Source of the DNA: Muribacter muris
GTDB lineage: Bacteria; Pseudomonadota; Gammaproteobacteria; Enterobacterales; Pasteurellaceae
Length of the DNA stretch: 53,759 nucleotides
Direction: 5' to 3'
Assembly (NCBI RefSeq): GCF_001038205.1
Contig: NZ_JWIZ01000001.1
Span: 1-53,759, forward strand
The translations under genes and the position numbers were made by a program. Positions within the stretch are counted from its first letter, which is position 1. Each line of letters begins with the position of its first letter. The notes beneath the pieces were generated by a model. It had not been told where the DNA came from. It worked only from the letters and a program-made list of their open reading frames with translations, and made no database searches. Positions 27,512 to 36,620 of the stretch are shown here, piece after piece.

Positions 27512-27535
27512 TGTAGGGGCGTACTGCGTACGCCC
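27512..27535 (+). repeat. Palindromic intergenic repeat, GTACGC variant
   Basis: TGTAGGGGCGTACTGCGTACGCCC is a sequence variant of the palindrome at 1-49 and 4127-4210: the same TGTAGGG lead and TGCGT centre, with a changed but still self-complementary stem. Confidence 0.65.
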
Positions 27536-27582
27536 ATAATTAAACCAAACGACCAAATAAAATCACTATTTGGTAAAAGAAA

Positions 27583-27618
27583 CGGGCGGATTTGTTGATT
27601 TTATCGCTTATCCGCCCG
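27583..27618 (-). terminator. Transaldolase terminator
   Basis: CGGGCGGAT (27583-27591) pairs with ATCCGCCCG (27610-27618). Read on the minus strand the stem is followed by TTTCTTTT, so it ends the transaldolase transcript, 18 bp past its stop. Confidence 0.75.
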
Positions 27619-27635
27619 CTTGTTTTAGTACTTAA

Positions 27636-28586
27636 TTAGAGTTTTGCTGCCAACATCGCTTCCAATTTCTCTTGGTCGATCGCAAATTTGCGGATACCTT
27701 CCGCTAATTTTTCGACCGCCATCGGATCTTGGTTATGTGCCCAATAAAATTCCGCTTCCGTCATCGGTGCCGGACGAACTTTCACTTCGCCGTTAAAGGC
27801 GAGTTTACGCACAAGCGGCGCATCACTTTCTTGTAAGGCTTTTAATAATACCGGCGCAATGGTTAAACGGTCGCAACCGGCCAGCTCGGTGATTTCACCG
27901 GCATTCCGGAAACTTGCGCCCATTACCACCGTATTATAACCGTACTGTTTGTAATAGTTATAGATGGAGGTAACGGAAACCACCCCCGGATCTTCTGCCG
28001 GTGCATACTCTTTTTGCTCACTGTTGGCTTTGTACCAATCTAAAATACGGCCGACAAACGGCGAAATCAGATAAACGCCCGCTTCGGCACAAGCACGGGC
28101 TTGCGCTTGGGAGAAAAGTAAGGTGAGGTTACAGTTAATTCCCTCTTTTTCAAGCTGCTCTGCCGCTTTGATCCCCTGCCAAGTGGACGCAATCTTAATT
28201 AAGATACGGTCGTTACTAATACCCGCTTCATTATATAGCGCAATCAATTTCCGTGCTTTTGCAATGGTTTTTTCCGTGTCGTAAGAGTAACGCGCATCAA
28301 CCTCTGTGGAAATTCGCCCTTTCACCACTTTTAAAATTTCCAAACCGATATTGACTGCCAATTTATCTTCCGCATCAATCAGTTGTTGAGCTTTATCATC
28401 GCTTTTAGCTTTGGCGTATGCGACCGCTTCATCAATTAAAGGGGCATATTGTGGCAGTGCCGATGCACTTAAAATCAGAGAAGGGTTGGTGGTAGCATCT
28501 TCCGGCTGGTAGGTTTTGATCGCATCAATATCACCGGTATCGGCAACCACAACGGTCATTTCTCTTAAAGCATCAAGTTGGTTCAT
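27636..28586 (-). CDS. talB: Transaldolase
   Basis: This 316-residue class I aldolase of the pentose phosphate pathway transfers dihydroxyacetone between sedoheptulose-7-phosphate and glyceraldehyde-3-phosphate. Family motifs are [10 protein letters not shown] (30-39) and the Schiff-base Lys131 in [13 protein letters not shown]. The length matches E. coli TalB. A perfect CRP palindrome lies about 80 bp upstream of the start codon. Confidence 0.95.
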   Translation of the reverse strand: MNQLDALREMTVVVADTGDIDAIKTYQPEDATTNPSLILSASALPQYAPLIDEAVAYAKAKSDDKAQQLIDAEDKLAVNIGLEILKVVKGRISTEVDARYSYDTEKTIAKARKLIALYNEAGISNDRILIKIASTWQGIKAAEQLEKEGINCNLTLLFSQAQARACAEAGVYLISPFVGRILDWYKANSEQKEYAPAEDPGVVSVTSIYNYYKQYGYNTVVMGASFRNAGEITELAGCDRLTIAPVLLKALQESDAPLVRKLAFNGEVKVRPAPMTEAEFYWAHNQDPMAVEKLAEGIRKFAIDQEKLEAMLAAKL

Positions 28587-28624
28587 AATCGTTCCTTAAC
28601 TAAAATGAAGTAAAAAGTCCCCGT

Positions 28625-28679
28625 ATAATAACAGCAACTTGCGTCATAAAATAGAACGAATTTTGTGAACTAGATCACA
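28625..28679 (-). promoter_or_regulatory. Transaldolase promoter with perfect CRP palindrome
   Basis: TGTGA-N6-TCACA spans 28664-28679. On the minus strand a TATTAT -10-like element lies at 28630-28625, which would put the CRP centre roughly 53 bp before the start of transcription. That is not a standard position, so the real start may differ. The rest of 28587-28739 holds no gene. Confidence 0.5.
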
Positions 28680-28739
28680 TTTTTTGAAATTAGCCCGCAG
28701 GGTTGCCTGCTACGATTTTATCGCTTGAATGGTATGGTA

Positions 28740-29078
28740 CTATTTTTGTGCATCTACTGCTTCTAATGCGCGTAGTGCATAGGTATAAGCCGCACCTGCA
28801 TTTAATGCAATCGCTGTTGCTAATGCACCGGCGATTTCGCTTTCCGTTGCACCGGCTTTTGCCGCTTCTTCTGCGTGAACACTGATGCAGCTTTCACAAC
28901 GGGTAGTAATCGCAACTGCAAGGGCGATTAATTCACGGGTTTTTAAATCCAATGCTTCTGCGGCAGCCGCTTGTCCTAACGCTTTATAAGCTTCCAACAT
29001 TTTCGGGTGTTTTTTGCCTAACTCGCCGAATGATTTTTTAACGTGTGCGGTATGTTCCGGCCAATTTGTAAATGCCAT
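28740..29078 (-). CDS. AhpD-like carboxymuconolactone decarboxylase-family protein
   Basis: This 112-residue protein has the CMD domain and an AhpD-type redox motif CESCISVH (Cys61, Cys64, His68). Such proteins act as peroxidase-cycle thiol reductants or stress enzymes. The ATG at 29078 is chosen because AGGAG precedes it and it gives the usual family length. It is divergent from an AraC-type regulator, which probably controls it. Confidence 0.88.
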   Translation of the reverse strand: MAFTNWPEHTAHVKKSFGELGKKHPKMLEAYKALGQAAAAEALDLKTRELIALAVAITTRCESCISVHAEEAAKAGATESEIAGALATAIALNAGAAYTYALRALEAVDAQK

Positions 29079-29179
29079 TGTCGTGCTCCTATGAAAATAA
29101 TTGTTGAAAAACGCTGTTATTATTGCGACTTTTTCAGTATATTTCTCGCCAAATCGTTTCATTTTTTCGTCAATTTGTT

Positions 29180-30094
29180 ATGGATATTTTAGATAAACTG
29201 ATTTCGCTTGCCCAATTATCCGGCAAAGTCAATGTAAAATGTGAGTTTGGCGGTCAGTGGGCCGTTGCACATTCCGCTCAAGCCGGACAAGGCATTGTGC
29301 ATATCGTTACGCAAGGCAGCAGCTATGTCAGGCTCGCCAATCAAGCCCAAAGCCGCCTTGTTAAGCAGGGGGATATCCTGTTTTTCCCCCGTTCTAGCGA
29401 ACATATTTTAAGCTATGCCAGCCACTGTGCAAATTGTGAGACTTATCCGACCGCTTACACCCAAGGGGCGTTTGAGGTGAAAAAAATCGGGCAGCAGGCA
29501 GATTTCGGGCTATTTTGCGCCCATTTTTACTACGATCCGCACGCTGAATTGATTAAAAGCCTGCCCGATGTGATTTTTTTACGGCTCGAGCCGCAGAATT
29601 TTACCTGCTTTGTCGAGTTGCTCAATCAAGAAGCCGAGCGGGAATTGATCGGTTCAAGCACCATAGTCAATGCCCTGTCTAACGTGCTGCTGACGTTGAT
29701 TTTACGCACCTATTTGGCGCAATCGGACAATCAACTGACGGGGCTACTGAAAGGCTGGCAGGATAAGCGTTTGAAAGGCGTACTCAATGCCATTATGGCG
29801 GAGCCGGAAAAACCGTGGCTAATCGACAATATGATAGAAACGGCGCACTTATCCCGCTCTCAGCTTATTCGGCTATTTAAGCAGCATTTGTCGGTCAGTC
29901 CCCACGTATTTTTACACCGTATCCGGCTGCAAAAAGCCGCAATGTTGCTCAAACAAAATGCCGATTCCGTGCTAACGATAGCGCTTGCAACCGGTTTTCA
30001 GTCGGAAACGCATTTTGGTAAAGCCTTTAAAAAATACTATGGCATTACTCCCAGTCAGTACCGGAAGCAAGCGGTGAGCGACAACTCAAAGTAA
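29180..30094 (+). CDS. AraC-family regulator with cupin N-terminus
   Basis: This protein of about 304 residues has an N-terminal AraC-type cupin (about 1-185) and a C-terminal pair of helix-turn-helices (about 205-300): AHLSRSQLIRLFKQHLSVSP, then ALATGFQSETHFGKAFKKYYGITPSQYR. Cys residues CANCETYP near 88-95 are worth noting as a possible sensor. The ATG at 29180 fits the domain start; an in-frame TTG at 29123 is an alternative and no clear ribosome site decides. It is divergent from the AhpD-like gene. Confidence 0.85.
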   Translation: MDILDKLISLAQLSGKVNVKCEFGGQWAVAHSAQAGQGIVHIVTQGSSYVRLANQAQSRLVKQGDILFFPRSSEHILSYASHCANCETYPTAYTQGAFEVKKIGQQADFGLFCAHFYYDPHAELIKSLPDVIFLRLEPQNFTCFVELLNQEAERELIGSSTIVNALSNVLLTLILRTYLAQSDNQLTGLLKGWQDKRLKGVLNAIMAEPEKPWLIDNMIETAHLSRSQLIRLFKQHLSVSPHVFLHRIRLQKAAMLLKQNADSVLTIALATGFQSETHFGKAFKKYYGITPSQYRKQAVSDNSK

Positions 30095-30112
30095 TTCCCA
30101 CGGAACCACATT

Positions 30113-30143
30113 GTAAAAAAGCGGTGGTAACCCACCGCTTGTT
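30113..30143 (-). terminator. Terminator built from a USS-like core
   Basis: AAGCGGTGG (30119-30127) pairs with CCACCGCTT (30132-30140), and on the minus strand a TTTTTT run follows. It ends the large acyltransferase/ligase gene, whose stop is at 30148. Confidence 0.8.
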
Positions 30144-30147
30144 CATA

Positions 30148-33100
30148 TTATTCATTGAGTAGTGATATTGCTTGATTTTTAGCGCCTTTAAAATCCACCT
30201 TGCCACTGGCAAGCGTTGGGATTTCGTCTACCAAAAAGAGTTTGGACGGCTGCATTAACGGCGGAATATCTGCCGCTTTGATTTTCGCTGACAGCTCATC
30301 AAGGGAGTGCTCACTTTTCAGAAGCAATACAACCGCTTCGCCTTTTTTCTCATCCGGCACATTGACTGCCACAAACGCAGCGTGATCGGCAAGCACCTCA
30401 CCTAGCAATTCCTCTACACTGCCCAAGCTGATCATCTCACCACCGATTTTGGCAAAGCGGGAATAGCGATCAACAATGCTGACAAAGCCATTTTCATCAA
30501 TATGCCCCTTATCACCGGTTTTGTAATAACGGATACCGTCAATCTCGGCGATCACTTCGGCGGTTTTCTCGTCATCATTGAGATAACCTTTCATCACCTG
30601 CCCGCCGCCAATCACGATTAACCCGTCTTCATTTGTCGCCAATGGCGCAAGAGTGTCGGGGTCAACAATTTTTATAATCGTACCCGGCAATGCCATACCG
30701 ACCGAGCCGACTTTGTTGAACGTGAGCGCTTTCAGGCTCTCTTTTTCTAAAACATTCGGCATATTCACCGCAGCAACCGGCGCAGTTTCCGTCGTACCGT
30801 AACCCTCGTAAATCTCTAAGCCAAATTTAACACGGAAAGCCTCTTTCACATCAGATTTGAGTTTTTCCGCCCCGGCGACAACCATTCGGACGCTTTGAAA
30901 CATTAACGGGTGCAGTTTTTTGTTTTTGGTATAAAGTCTGAAAAAGGTCGATGTGCCAAACAAAATCGTGGCACTATGACGCGCCGCCATTTTACCGACT
31001 AATGCACCGTCTGTCGGATCCGGCACACTTACCATTTTGATCCCCTCACACAGCGGTAATAATGTCGTAACCGTTAAGCCGAACGAGTGAAAAATCGGCA
31101 GTGAATTTAAAATCACGTCATTGCGTTTAAAATTCAACAATTCGCTGATTTGCTTAATATTTGTCAGCAGGTTTTTATGGCTCAGCTCAATCCCTTTCGG
31201 CTCACCCTCACTACCGCTGCTAAACAAAATAGTTGCCGTATCATTCAGCGAAACCGATTTGAAATAACGGGCTTTAATCCACCATTGCGGTGCAAGCAAG
31301 GCGGTAAACAGCGCGTGCAAGCGGGTAGTTTTACCGACTTTTTTACCAAGTTGCTCCGCCATTACCGCTTTATCCGCTAACAGTGCGTGATAGTCGAACC
31401 CTTTTGCTGACAATTTCTCAAGGAATTTTTCTGATGTAATGACCCGTTCAATCCCCGCTTTTTGCAACGCAAGGGCGAGGCTTTGCTCGCTCAAGGTATA
31501 ATTGAGATTCACCGGCACTTTACCGTTAATAAACAACGCCATATTGACGATCGCCCCGATGGACGAACTCGGCAACAACACCCCCACATTCTTTTGTGCC
31601 GGCAAGGTTTTACGCAATAATCGACTAAACAGTAACACCGCCGTCAAAAATTTAAGGTGCGTTAAATTCATTCCTTGGCTGTCTGCACAACACGGGCGGA
31701 ATAAATTTGCCTTAGCGGTATCCAGCCAGCCGTGCATCAATGGTTGCTGGCGGCGGATAAAGGCCTCCCACGATGAAAAGGACAGCTCCACGACCTTCTG
31801 TTTCATCGCCACACGATCGATAAAGGTACGGATTGGCTTGCCGAACGCCACTAAAATATCCCGTTTACCACGCCGCTTGGTTAATGCTTTATAATATTGA
31901 TCGGCACGGGAAAAACTTGAACCCCATAATCCCCGTAGGTAAAACGGCACAACGCAGACTTCGTCTAACTCTTTAATCGCCAGTTCAAAGCCACGTTTAA
32001 ATTCATTGATTTGCCCGTTATAACTGATATGCCCTTCCGGAAACAGCGCCACTACTTCGCCGTTAGCAAGCATTTCACGGATTTTTTCAATGGATTCTTT
32101 GCTTGACCCTGCGCCAATCGGAATCACTTTAAACCATTTTAAAAACCATTTGAGATACCATTTATTGTAAATACCACGGTACATCACAAATTTAATTGCT
32201 CGTGGGCTTGCTGCCTGCAAAACCAGCCAGTCAATCCAGCTAATGTGGTTGCCCAACAGCAATACGCCGCCGCTCTGCGGTAAATTCTTCAGCCCTTCAA
32301 CGTTAAAGCGATAACCGGTTTTCAGAATCGGCAAGAGCAGCAAGCGGGTAAAAAGATGCGGAAGTTGGACAATCGCATAAAATGATCCGATCAAGCAGAC
32401 AAAAGCGGCAAACAGCAACAGACCGGTGGTCGAAATATTGAGATAGACAAAGGCGATACTCAATAACAAAAAGCCGACCATTGCGATGTTTTGCGCAAAA
32501 TTATTGCCCGCCATAATTTTGCCGCTGGCTTGCTCTGGTGCGAAATATTGAATCGTGGCATTCAGAGGGACGATAAACAACCCGCCGAATACCCCAAAGC
32601 CGAAAGAGCAGAGCGTCATCACCCAACTGCTACTAGAAGACGCCATTAACAAGACCGAACCGAAAATCCCTAATGCTCCAATCGGCACAATGCCGTGTTC
32701 AATATGGTGTTTCGACATCACGCCGGCAAGGTAGGAGCCAATGATTAACCCCACACCGCTCATTGCTAAAATACCTTGAATAATCAAGGCATTATCATCA
32801 TTAAACATCGCCTTATAATGTGCCGGGAATGCTGCCACCAACACCTGCGAAATGCCCCAAAACACACTCAACCCCAAAATACTCAACCAAATATTTTTAT
32901 TTTGGCGTAACAAGGCACTGTTTTGTTTGAGATAACCTAAGGTGAGATAGGTGAGCCATTCAAATCCGGCGGTAGCTGGCGGTTCGTGTTGGGCAAAATT
33001 CGGCAATCTGAAGGCACATATGGCTTCCAAGCTGCTGAAAACCACCAATAAACCCCCGATCACTGCCATACCGGAAAGCATTGTTGCCGGATCGCTCCCT

Positions 33101-33600
33101 GCCACATACAGGGATTCAAAGATAAATGAAAAGCCGAAAGAACTCAGCAAAATCGCCACAATCGTCAAGGCTTGGATCACCCCGTTCGCCTGCCCTAAAT
33201 TTTCTGTGCCGACAATCCGCTTAATAATACTGTACTTCGCCGGTGAATAAATCGCACTCTGCACCGCCAAAATCAGCGTCAGCAAAAATGCCATTTCAAA
33301 CGCCCCCACCAAATAGCTGACTAAAACCGCACCGCTGATAAAAATCGCCGCTACACTGGCAGTGCGGATCACTTTGGTCTGCGGGTATTTGTCGTTAATG
33401 AAACCGGAAGGGGAAAAGAGGAAGATAAACGGTAGGAGAATCATTGCATTAATCAGTGCGGTGAGTATCACGAGCGTGTCGCCGGTAAAACTTTTCAGCA
33501 AGACATTTTGAATCGTGATTTTGTGGGCTAAATCCACACTGGCGTTCAAAAATGCAATGGCGAGATAGGGCAAGAACCCTTTAATTTTGAGTAAACGCAT
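30148..33600 (-). CDS. MFS transporter - acyltransferase - acyl-[ACP] ligase fusion (LplT-Aas type)
   Basis: This 1150-residue three-part protein has an N-terminal MFS domain with about twelve membrane helices (about 1-410), a PlsC-type acyltransferase (about 425-610) with the HxxxxD motif in GNHISWIDWL, and an AMP-forming ligase (about 640-1150) with ATILFSSGSEGEPKGIELSH. E. coli encodes LplT and Aas as two adjacent proteins that import lysophospholipid and re-acylate it; here both are one chain. Membrane phospholipid repair at the inner membrane is inferred. CGGAGG precedes the ATG. Confidence 0.9.
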   Translation of the reverse strand: MRLLKIKGFLPYLAIAFLNASVDLAHKITIQNVLLKSFTGDTLVILTALINAMILLPFIFLFSPSGFINDKYPQTKVIRTASVAAIFISGAVLVSYLVGAFEMAFLLTLILAVQSAIYSPAKYSIIKRIVGTENLGQANGVIQALTIVAILLSSFGFSFIFESLYVAGSDPATMLSGMAVIGGLLVVFSSLEAICAFRLPNFAQHEPPATAGFEWLTYLTLGYLKQNSALLRQNKNIWLSILGLSVFWGISQVLVAAFPAHYKAMFNDDNALIIQGILAMSGVGLIIGSYLAGVMSKHHIEHGIVPIGALGIFGSVLLMASSSSSWVMTLCSFGFGVFGGLFIVPLNATIQYFAPEQASGKIMAGNNFAQNIAMVGFLLLSIAFVYLNISTTGLLLFAAFVCLIGSFYAIVQLPHLFTRLLLLPILKTGYRFNVEGLKNLPQSGGVLLLGNHISWIDWLVLQAASPRAIKFVMYRGIYNKWYLKWFLKWFKVIPIGAGSSKESIEKIREMLANGEVVALFPEGHISYNGQINEFKRGFELAIKELDEVCVVPFYLRGLWGSSFSRADQYYKALTKRRGKRDILVAFGKPIRTFIDRVAMKQKVVELSFSSWEAFIRRQQPLMHGWLDTAKANLFRPCCADSQGMNLTHLKFLTAVLLFSRLLRKTLPAQKNVGVLLPSSSIGAIVNMALFINGKVPVNLNYTLSEQSLALALQKAGIERVITSEKFLEKLSAKGFDYHALLADKAVMAEQLGKKVGKTTRLHALFTALLAPQWWIKARYFKSVSLNDTATILFSSGSEGEPKGIELSHKNLLTNIKQISELLNFKRNDVILNSLPIFHSFGLTVTTLLPLCEGIKMVSVPDPTDGALVGKMAARHSATILFGTSTFFRLYTKNKKLHPLMFQSVRMVVAGAEKLKSDVKEAFRVKFGLEIYEGYGTTETAPVAAVNMPNVLEKESLKALTFNKVGSVGMALPGTIIKIVDPDTLAPLATNEDGLIVIGGGQVMKGYLNDDEKTAEVIAEIDGIRYYKTGDKGHIDENGFVSIVDRYSRFAKIGGEMISLGSVEELLGEVLADHAAFVAVNVPDEKKGEAVVLLLKSEHSLDELSAKIKAADIPPLMQPSKLFLVDEIPTLASGKVDFKGAKNQAISLLNE

Positions 33601-33620
33601 TTTGCCTCCGTATTGGCTGC

Positions 33621-33674
33621 AAGCGGTCGGCAGAGGGCAAATTTTTGCAAAAAACCAGCCAAATCCGACCGCTT
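33621..33674. repeat. Inverted pair of uptake signal sequences
   Basis: AAGCGGTCGG (33621-33630) and CCGACCGCTT (33665-33674) form a perfect 10-bp dyad with a 34-nt loop, between the engB stop and the start of the acyltransferase fusion. It may be a terminator for engB. Confidence 0.6.
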
Positions 33675-33680
33675 ACTCAA

Positions 33681-34298
33681 CTATGAGTTTAATATTTCGG
33701 CAAACCAACCGTCTAGTTTGGCGGCTAATTTATCAATGCCGATTTTATTTTGGGCGGAATAGGCTTCTACCTGCACATCGCCTTGGAAAGGCAAAATCGC
33801 CTCCCGCACTATTTTAACCGTTTTGCTGCGTCCGCTTTGGCTGAGCTTATCCGCTTTCGTCAGCAGCAGCAAGACCGGCAACTCAGCGGAAACCGCCCAT
33901 TCAATCATTTGCTGATCGAGATCTTTAAGCGGGTGGCGAATATCCATTAAGATCACCACCCCTCGTAAACATTGGCGTTTTTGCAAATATTCACCGAGGG
34001 AACGTTGCCACTGTAATTTCATCTGCTCCGGCACCGCGGCATAGCCGTACCCCGGCAAATCGACTAATTTACAGTTCGGTTCGACTTCAAACAGGTTGAT
34101 GAGCTGCGTGCGTCCCGGTGTTTTTGAAGTACGAGCCAAGTTTTTTTGGTTGGTCAGCGCATTTAGCGCTGTGGATTTGCCGGCGTTTGAGCGTCCGGCA
34201 AAGGCAATTTCCACCCCGCTGTCTTCGGGCAAATGCCGAATATCCGGTGCGGAAGTTAAAAAGTGGGTTTTGTGATAATTTAATTTAATCTCTGACAT
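33681..34298 (-). CDS. engB: Ribosome biogenesis GTP-binding protein EngB (YihA/YsxC)
   Basis: This 205-residue essential GTPase acts in assembly of the large ribosomal subunit. The P-loop is GRSNAGKS (35-42), with [11 protein letters not shown] (60-70), switch [10 protein letters not shown] and the TKAD base-recognition motif. It lies 6 bp after a DUF805 gene on the same strand. Confidence 0.95.
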   Translation of the reverse strand: MSEIKLNYHKTHFLTSAPDIRHLPEDSGVEIAFAGRSNAGKSTALNALTNQKNLARTSKTPGRTQLINLFEVEPNCKLVDLPGYGYAAVPEQMKLQWQRSLGEYLQKRQCLRGVVILMDIRHPLKDLDQQMIEWAVSAELPVLLLLTKADKLSQSGRSKTVKIVREAILPFQGDVQVEAYSAQNKIGIDKLAAKLDGWFAEILNS

Positions 34299-34304
34299 AA
34301 CGGT

Positions 34305-34721
34305 TTAATTTAACGTAAAAGAGAGTCCCCGCTCGCCGTAGCAATTTGGGTTTGGATCACCGGCAAAAACACCCCATTCCAGCAAGAGCATCGTGCCGAT
34401 AAACACCGGCAGCAATACGCCCAGTAGCCACGCCATTGTGCCTTGTGCCGCAAGGGATACCCCATAGCAAACGAGCGGTACAACCAACATCAGCAATGCT
34501 TTAGCGGAGCGGTTACGGTCGTGTAAGCGTTTGATGATCACCGCCGCTAAGCTATATGCCGAAAGCAACAACGGCACGGCACTCCACGCATTGAAAGCGG
34601 TCGGATCAAACATAAAATTTGCAAATAGCAATAAAAACAGAAAATTGATGCCGAAGCCAATCCAAAATCCTTGCCGATTTAGGCGACCGTGGAAGGAAAA
34701 GAGCGCACTGTACCAAATCAT
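34305..34721 (-). CDS. DUF805 membrane protein
   Basis: This 138-residue protein has the DUF805 layout: a short start with FSFHGRLNRQGFWIG (8-22), four membrane helices, and a KRLHDRNRSAKA loop. The function is unknown. The start codon overlaps the methylase stop codon by one base (TAATG), so the restriction-modification insertion ends exactly at this gene's start. engB follows after 6 bp. Confidence 0.8.
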   Translation of the reverse strand: MIWYSALFSFHGRLNRQGFWIGFGINFLFLLLFANFMFDPTAFNAWSAVPLLLSAYSLAAVIIKRLHDRNRSAKALLMLVVPLVCYGVSLAAQGTMAWLLGVLLPVFIGTMLLLEWGVFAGDPNPNCYGERGLSFTLN

Positions 34722-35716
34722 TAACTTTTTTCCAAAATATGTAAGTATTCAACCGTTTTAACATCTTTATATTTTCTTGTATTATCTGCCTTAAAACGTT
34801 GATATTCTTGTTCAACGAAATCATATCTTCCATACAAGGAACATATCTCTCTTATTTCATTCAAAGAAAGTATACCTTCATTATTATAACTAATAAAAAT
34901 ATATTTAAAATTTGCATTTTCAATAAGCTCTTTAAAAGCTAAATAAGCTTCATTCTTTTGACAAAACCTTGAACGAGTATAATTCCTTAAACCTGTTTTA
35001 CCAATAGGTTCAAAATAATCATATTTTGCAATAGTATTTAGCAAATGGTAATTAGCTCCATATTGCCTAGTATTATAAGGGGGATCTAAATACAGGATAT
35101 CACCTTCAATACTCTTAATTAACTGATTACTATCCTGATTATATATTTCGGTTTCACATAATGATTCATCAAATTTTGCAGGTTGTAATACAAGATCTTT
35201 TTTTGCTGTATGTTTCAAACTTTTTAAATAAGCTCCATATACTGAAGCAGTATTTGCATGTTTATCCGCACTTTCTAATAAAGATGCCAAACAAAAATAA
35301 TAAACATCGTCAGAAATATCTTTGTTTAGATAAAGCATTTTAATATTAGATCTTATTTGATCTATTTTCCTTCCATTTGATTCTGAGAAATACAATCTCT
35401 TTGCAATACCATTTTCACTATACTGATTAAATATGAAATGAGTATTTAAATTAGATTTATTACTCTCAATAAAATCAAATAAATCAAAATAATCTATTAT
35501 TTTATTATTTCCAATATAATTGCGATTTAATATATAGCTATAATATTCTATATCATTTGAAATAATTTTTTTTACTTGAGTTTTTAAACTAGAACCAATA
35601 ATTCCTGTTCCTGCAAATAACTCACAAAATACCTTATTATCAAAATTGCCAACGGTATCTTTTATAGTTGAAATAATAAGCTGCGATAGTTTATTTTTAG
35701 AACCTATATAATTCAT
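34721..35716 (-). CDS. Type II DNA adenine-N6 methyltransferase (D12 class)
   Basis: This 331-residue methylase has MNYIGSKNKL at the start, the SAM-binding FAGTG (34-38) in CELFAGTGIIGSS, and the catalytic DPPY (211-214) in LYLDPPYNTRQYGANYH. The order is that of alpha-class (D12) N6-adenine methylases. It protects the host from the nuclease encoded just upstream; the nuclease stop and this ATG are 2 bp apart. The gene is strikingly AT-rich and lacks USS cores, unlike its neighbours, which points to recent transfer. The recognition sequence cannot be read from the protein. Confidence 0.92.
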   Translation of the reverse strand: MNYIGSKNKLSQLIISTIKDTVGNFDNKVFCELFAGTGIIGSSLKTQVKKIISNDIEYYSYILNRNYIGNNKIIDYFDLFDFIESNKSNLNTHFIFNQYSENGIAKRLYFSESNGRKIDQIRSNIKMLYLNKDISDDVYYFCLASLLESADKHANTASVYGAYLKSLKHTAKKDLVLQPAKFDESLCETEIYNQDSNQLIKSIEGDILYLDPPYNTRQYGANYHLLNTIAKYDYFEPIGKTGLRNYTRSRFCQKNEAYLAFKELIENANFKYIFISYNNEGILSLNEIREICSLYGRYDFVEQEYQRFKADNTRKYKDVKTVEYLHILEKS

Positions 35717-35718
35717 TA

Positions 35719-36570
35719 TTATAAATCATTTCCAAGTAAGATAACAAATGCTTCTGTTTTATATGTTTTTTTACCTAACACTTTATGGGAATATTTAAAT
35801 GTAATTGAATAAGGTGTCTTCAATTTATTCTTTTCAAGAATACTCTTAATTTTTATTGGTTCAACATCTTCATCTAAATAAACAATAAATAATCTAGGCT
35901 CCTGCCCAAATCTTCCTTCATCCTGATAGGTATAAAGGTATTCTGCTACCTTTTCAGGATGGTTTATTGCTACGTCTCTCCAATTCTCCCCAAAATCACG
36001 CTTAAATTCATTTGTAGGGCTTTTTGATACTTTTTGGTCAAAGCTAACACCATCAATAAAAAAATCTAAACCTCTTGAATGATGCAATGTTGGAATAACA
36101 TTTTCATTATTTAAAAAAATCATAGTTTCTAAATAATCATTTCTTTCAGTATTAATTTCTTTAATTCTTCTATACCTTACTGCTGCTGTTTTTACTTTAC
36201 TATCTTTTATGTCTCTTGAGTCAGTAGATGAATTTATATGTTGAACAAAATTATCAAATTGCCCTTGAGAGAAAGGCCATTCCACATTACCAAAACCTAA
36301 ATTAACCCATTCAGATAATAAAACTTTTATATTATCCTCTCCTAATTTGCCTTTTTGATATTTAGGAGTTGATTCAAAAATCTGACGAATAACTTTATAG
36401 GCTTTGTTATATTCCCAATGTTTAACAATCAATTCATAAGCATCATTAGCTTTTTTTACTTTTTCGTTAATACCCAATAACCTTAAGAAATCAATTGCAT
36501 TTTTTTGATTCCCAAAGATCTTCTTAACAAGATCTTGATCAATTCTTTTTCTAATATCAATAGCACTCAT
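35719..36570 (-). CDS. Probable Type II restriction endonuclease
   Basis: This 283-residue protein is encoded directly upstream of, and in step with, an adenine methylase. I do not recognise the subfamily. GLDFFIDGVSFDQKVSKSP (167-185), with Asp169, Asp178 and Lys180, could be a PD-(D/E)XK-type nuclease core. A strong AAAGGAG ribosome site precedes the ATG. Base composition is as AT-rich as the methylase gene. The role as the cognate nuclease is inferred from position, size and that motif. Confidence 0.75.
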   Translation of the reverse strand: MSAIDIRKRIDQDLVKKIFGNQKNAIDFLRLLGINEKVKKANDAYELIVKHWEYNKAYKVIRQIFESTPKYQKGKLGEDNIKVLLSEWVNLGFGNVEWPFSQGQFDNFVQHINSSTDSRDIKDSKVKTAAVRYRRIKEINTERNDYLETMIFLNNENVIPTLHHSRGLDFFIDGVSFDQKVSKSPTNEFKRDFGENWRDVAINHPEKVAEYLYTYQDEGRFGQEPRLFIVYLDEDVEPIKIKSILEKNKLKTPYSITFKYSHKVLGKKTYKTEAFVILLGNDL

Positions 36571-36620
36571 TTTTACTCCTTTTATCTGAACAATTGCGTA
36601 ATAAATTAGGGATCAATATA

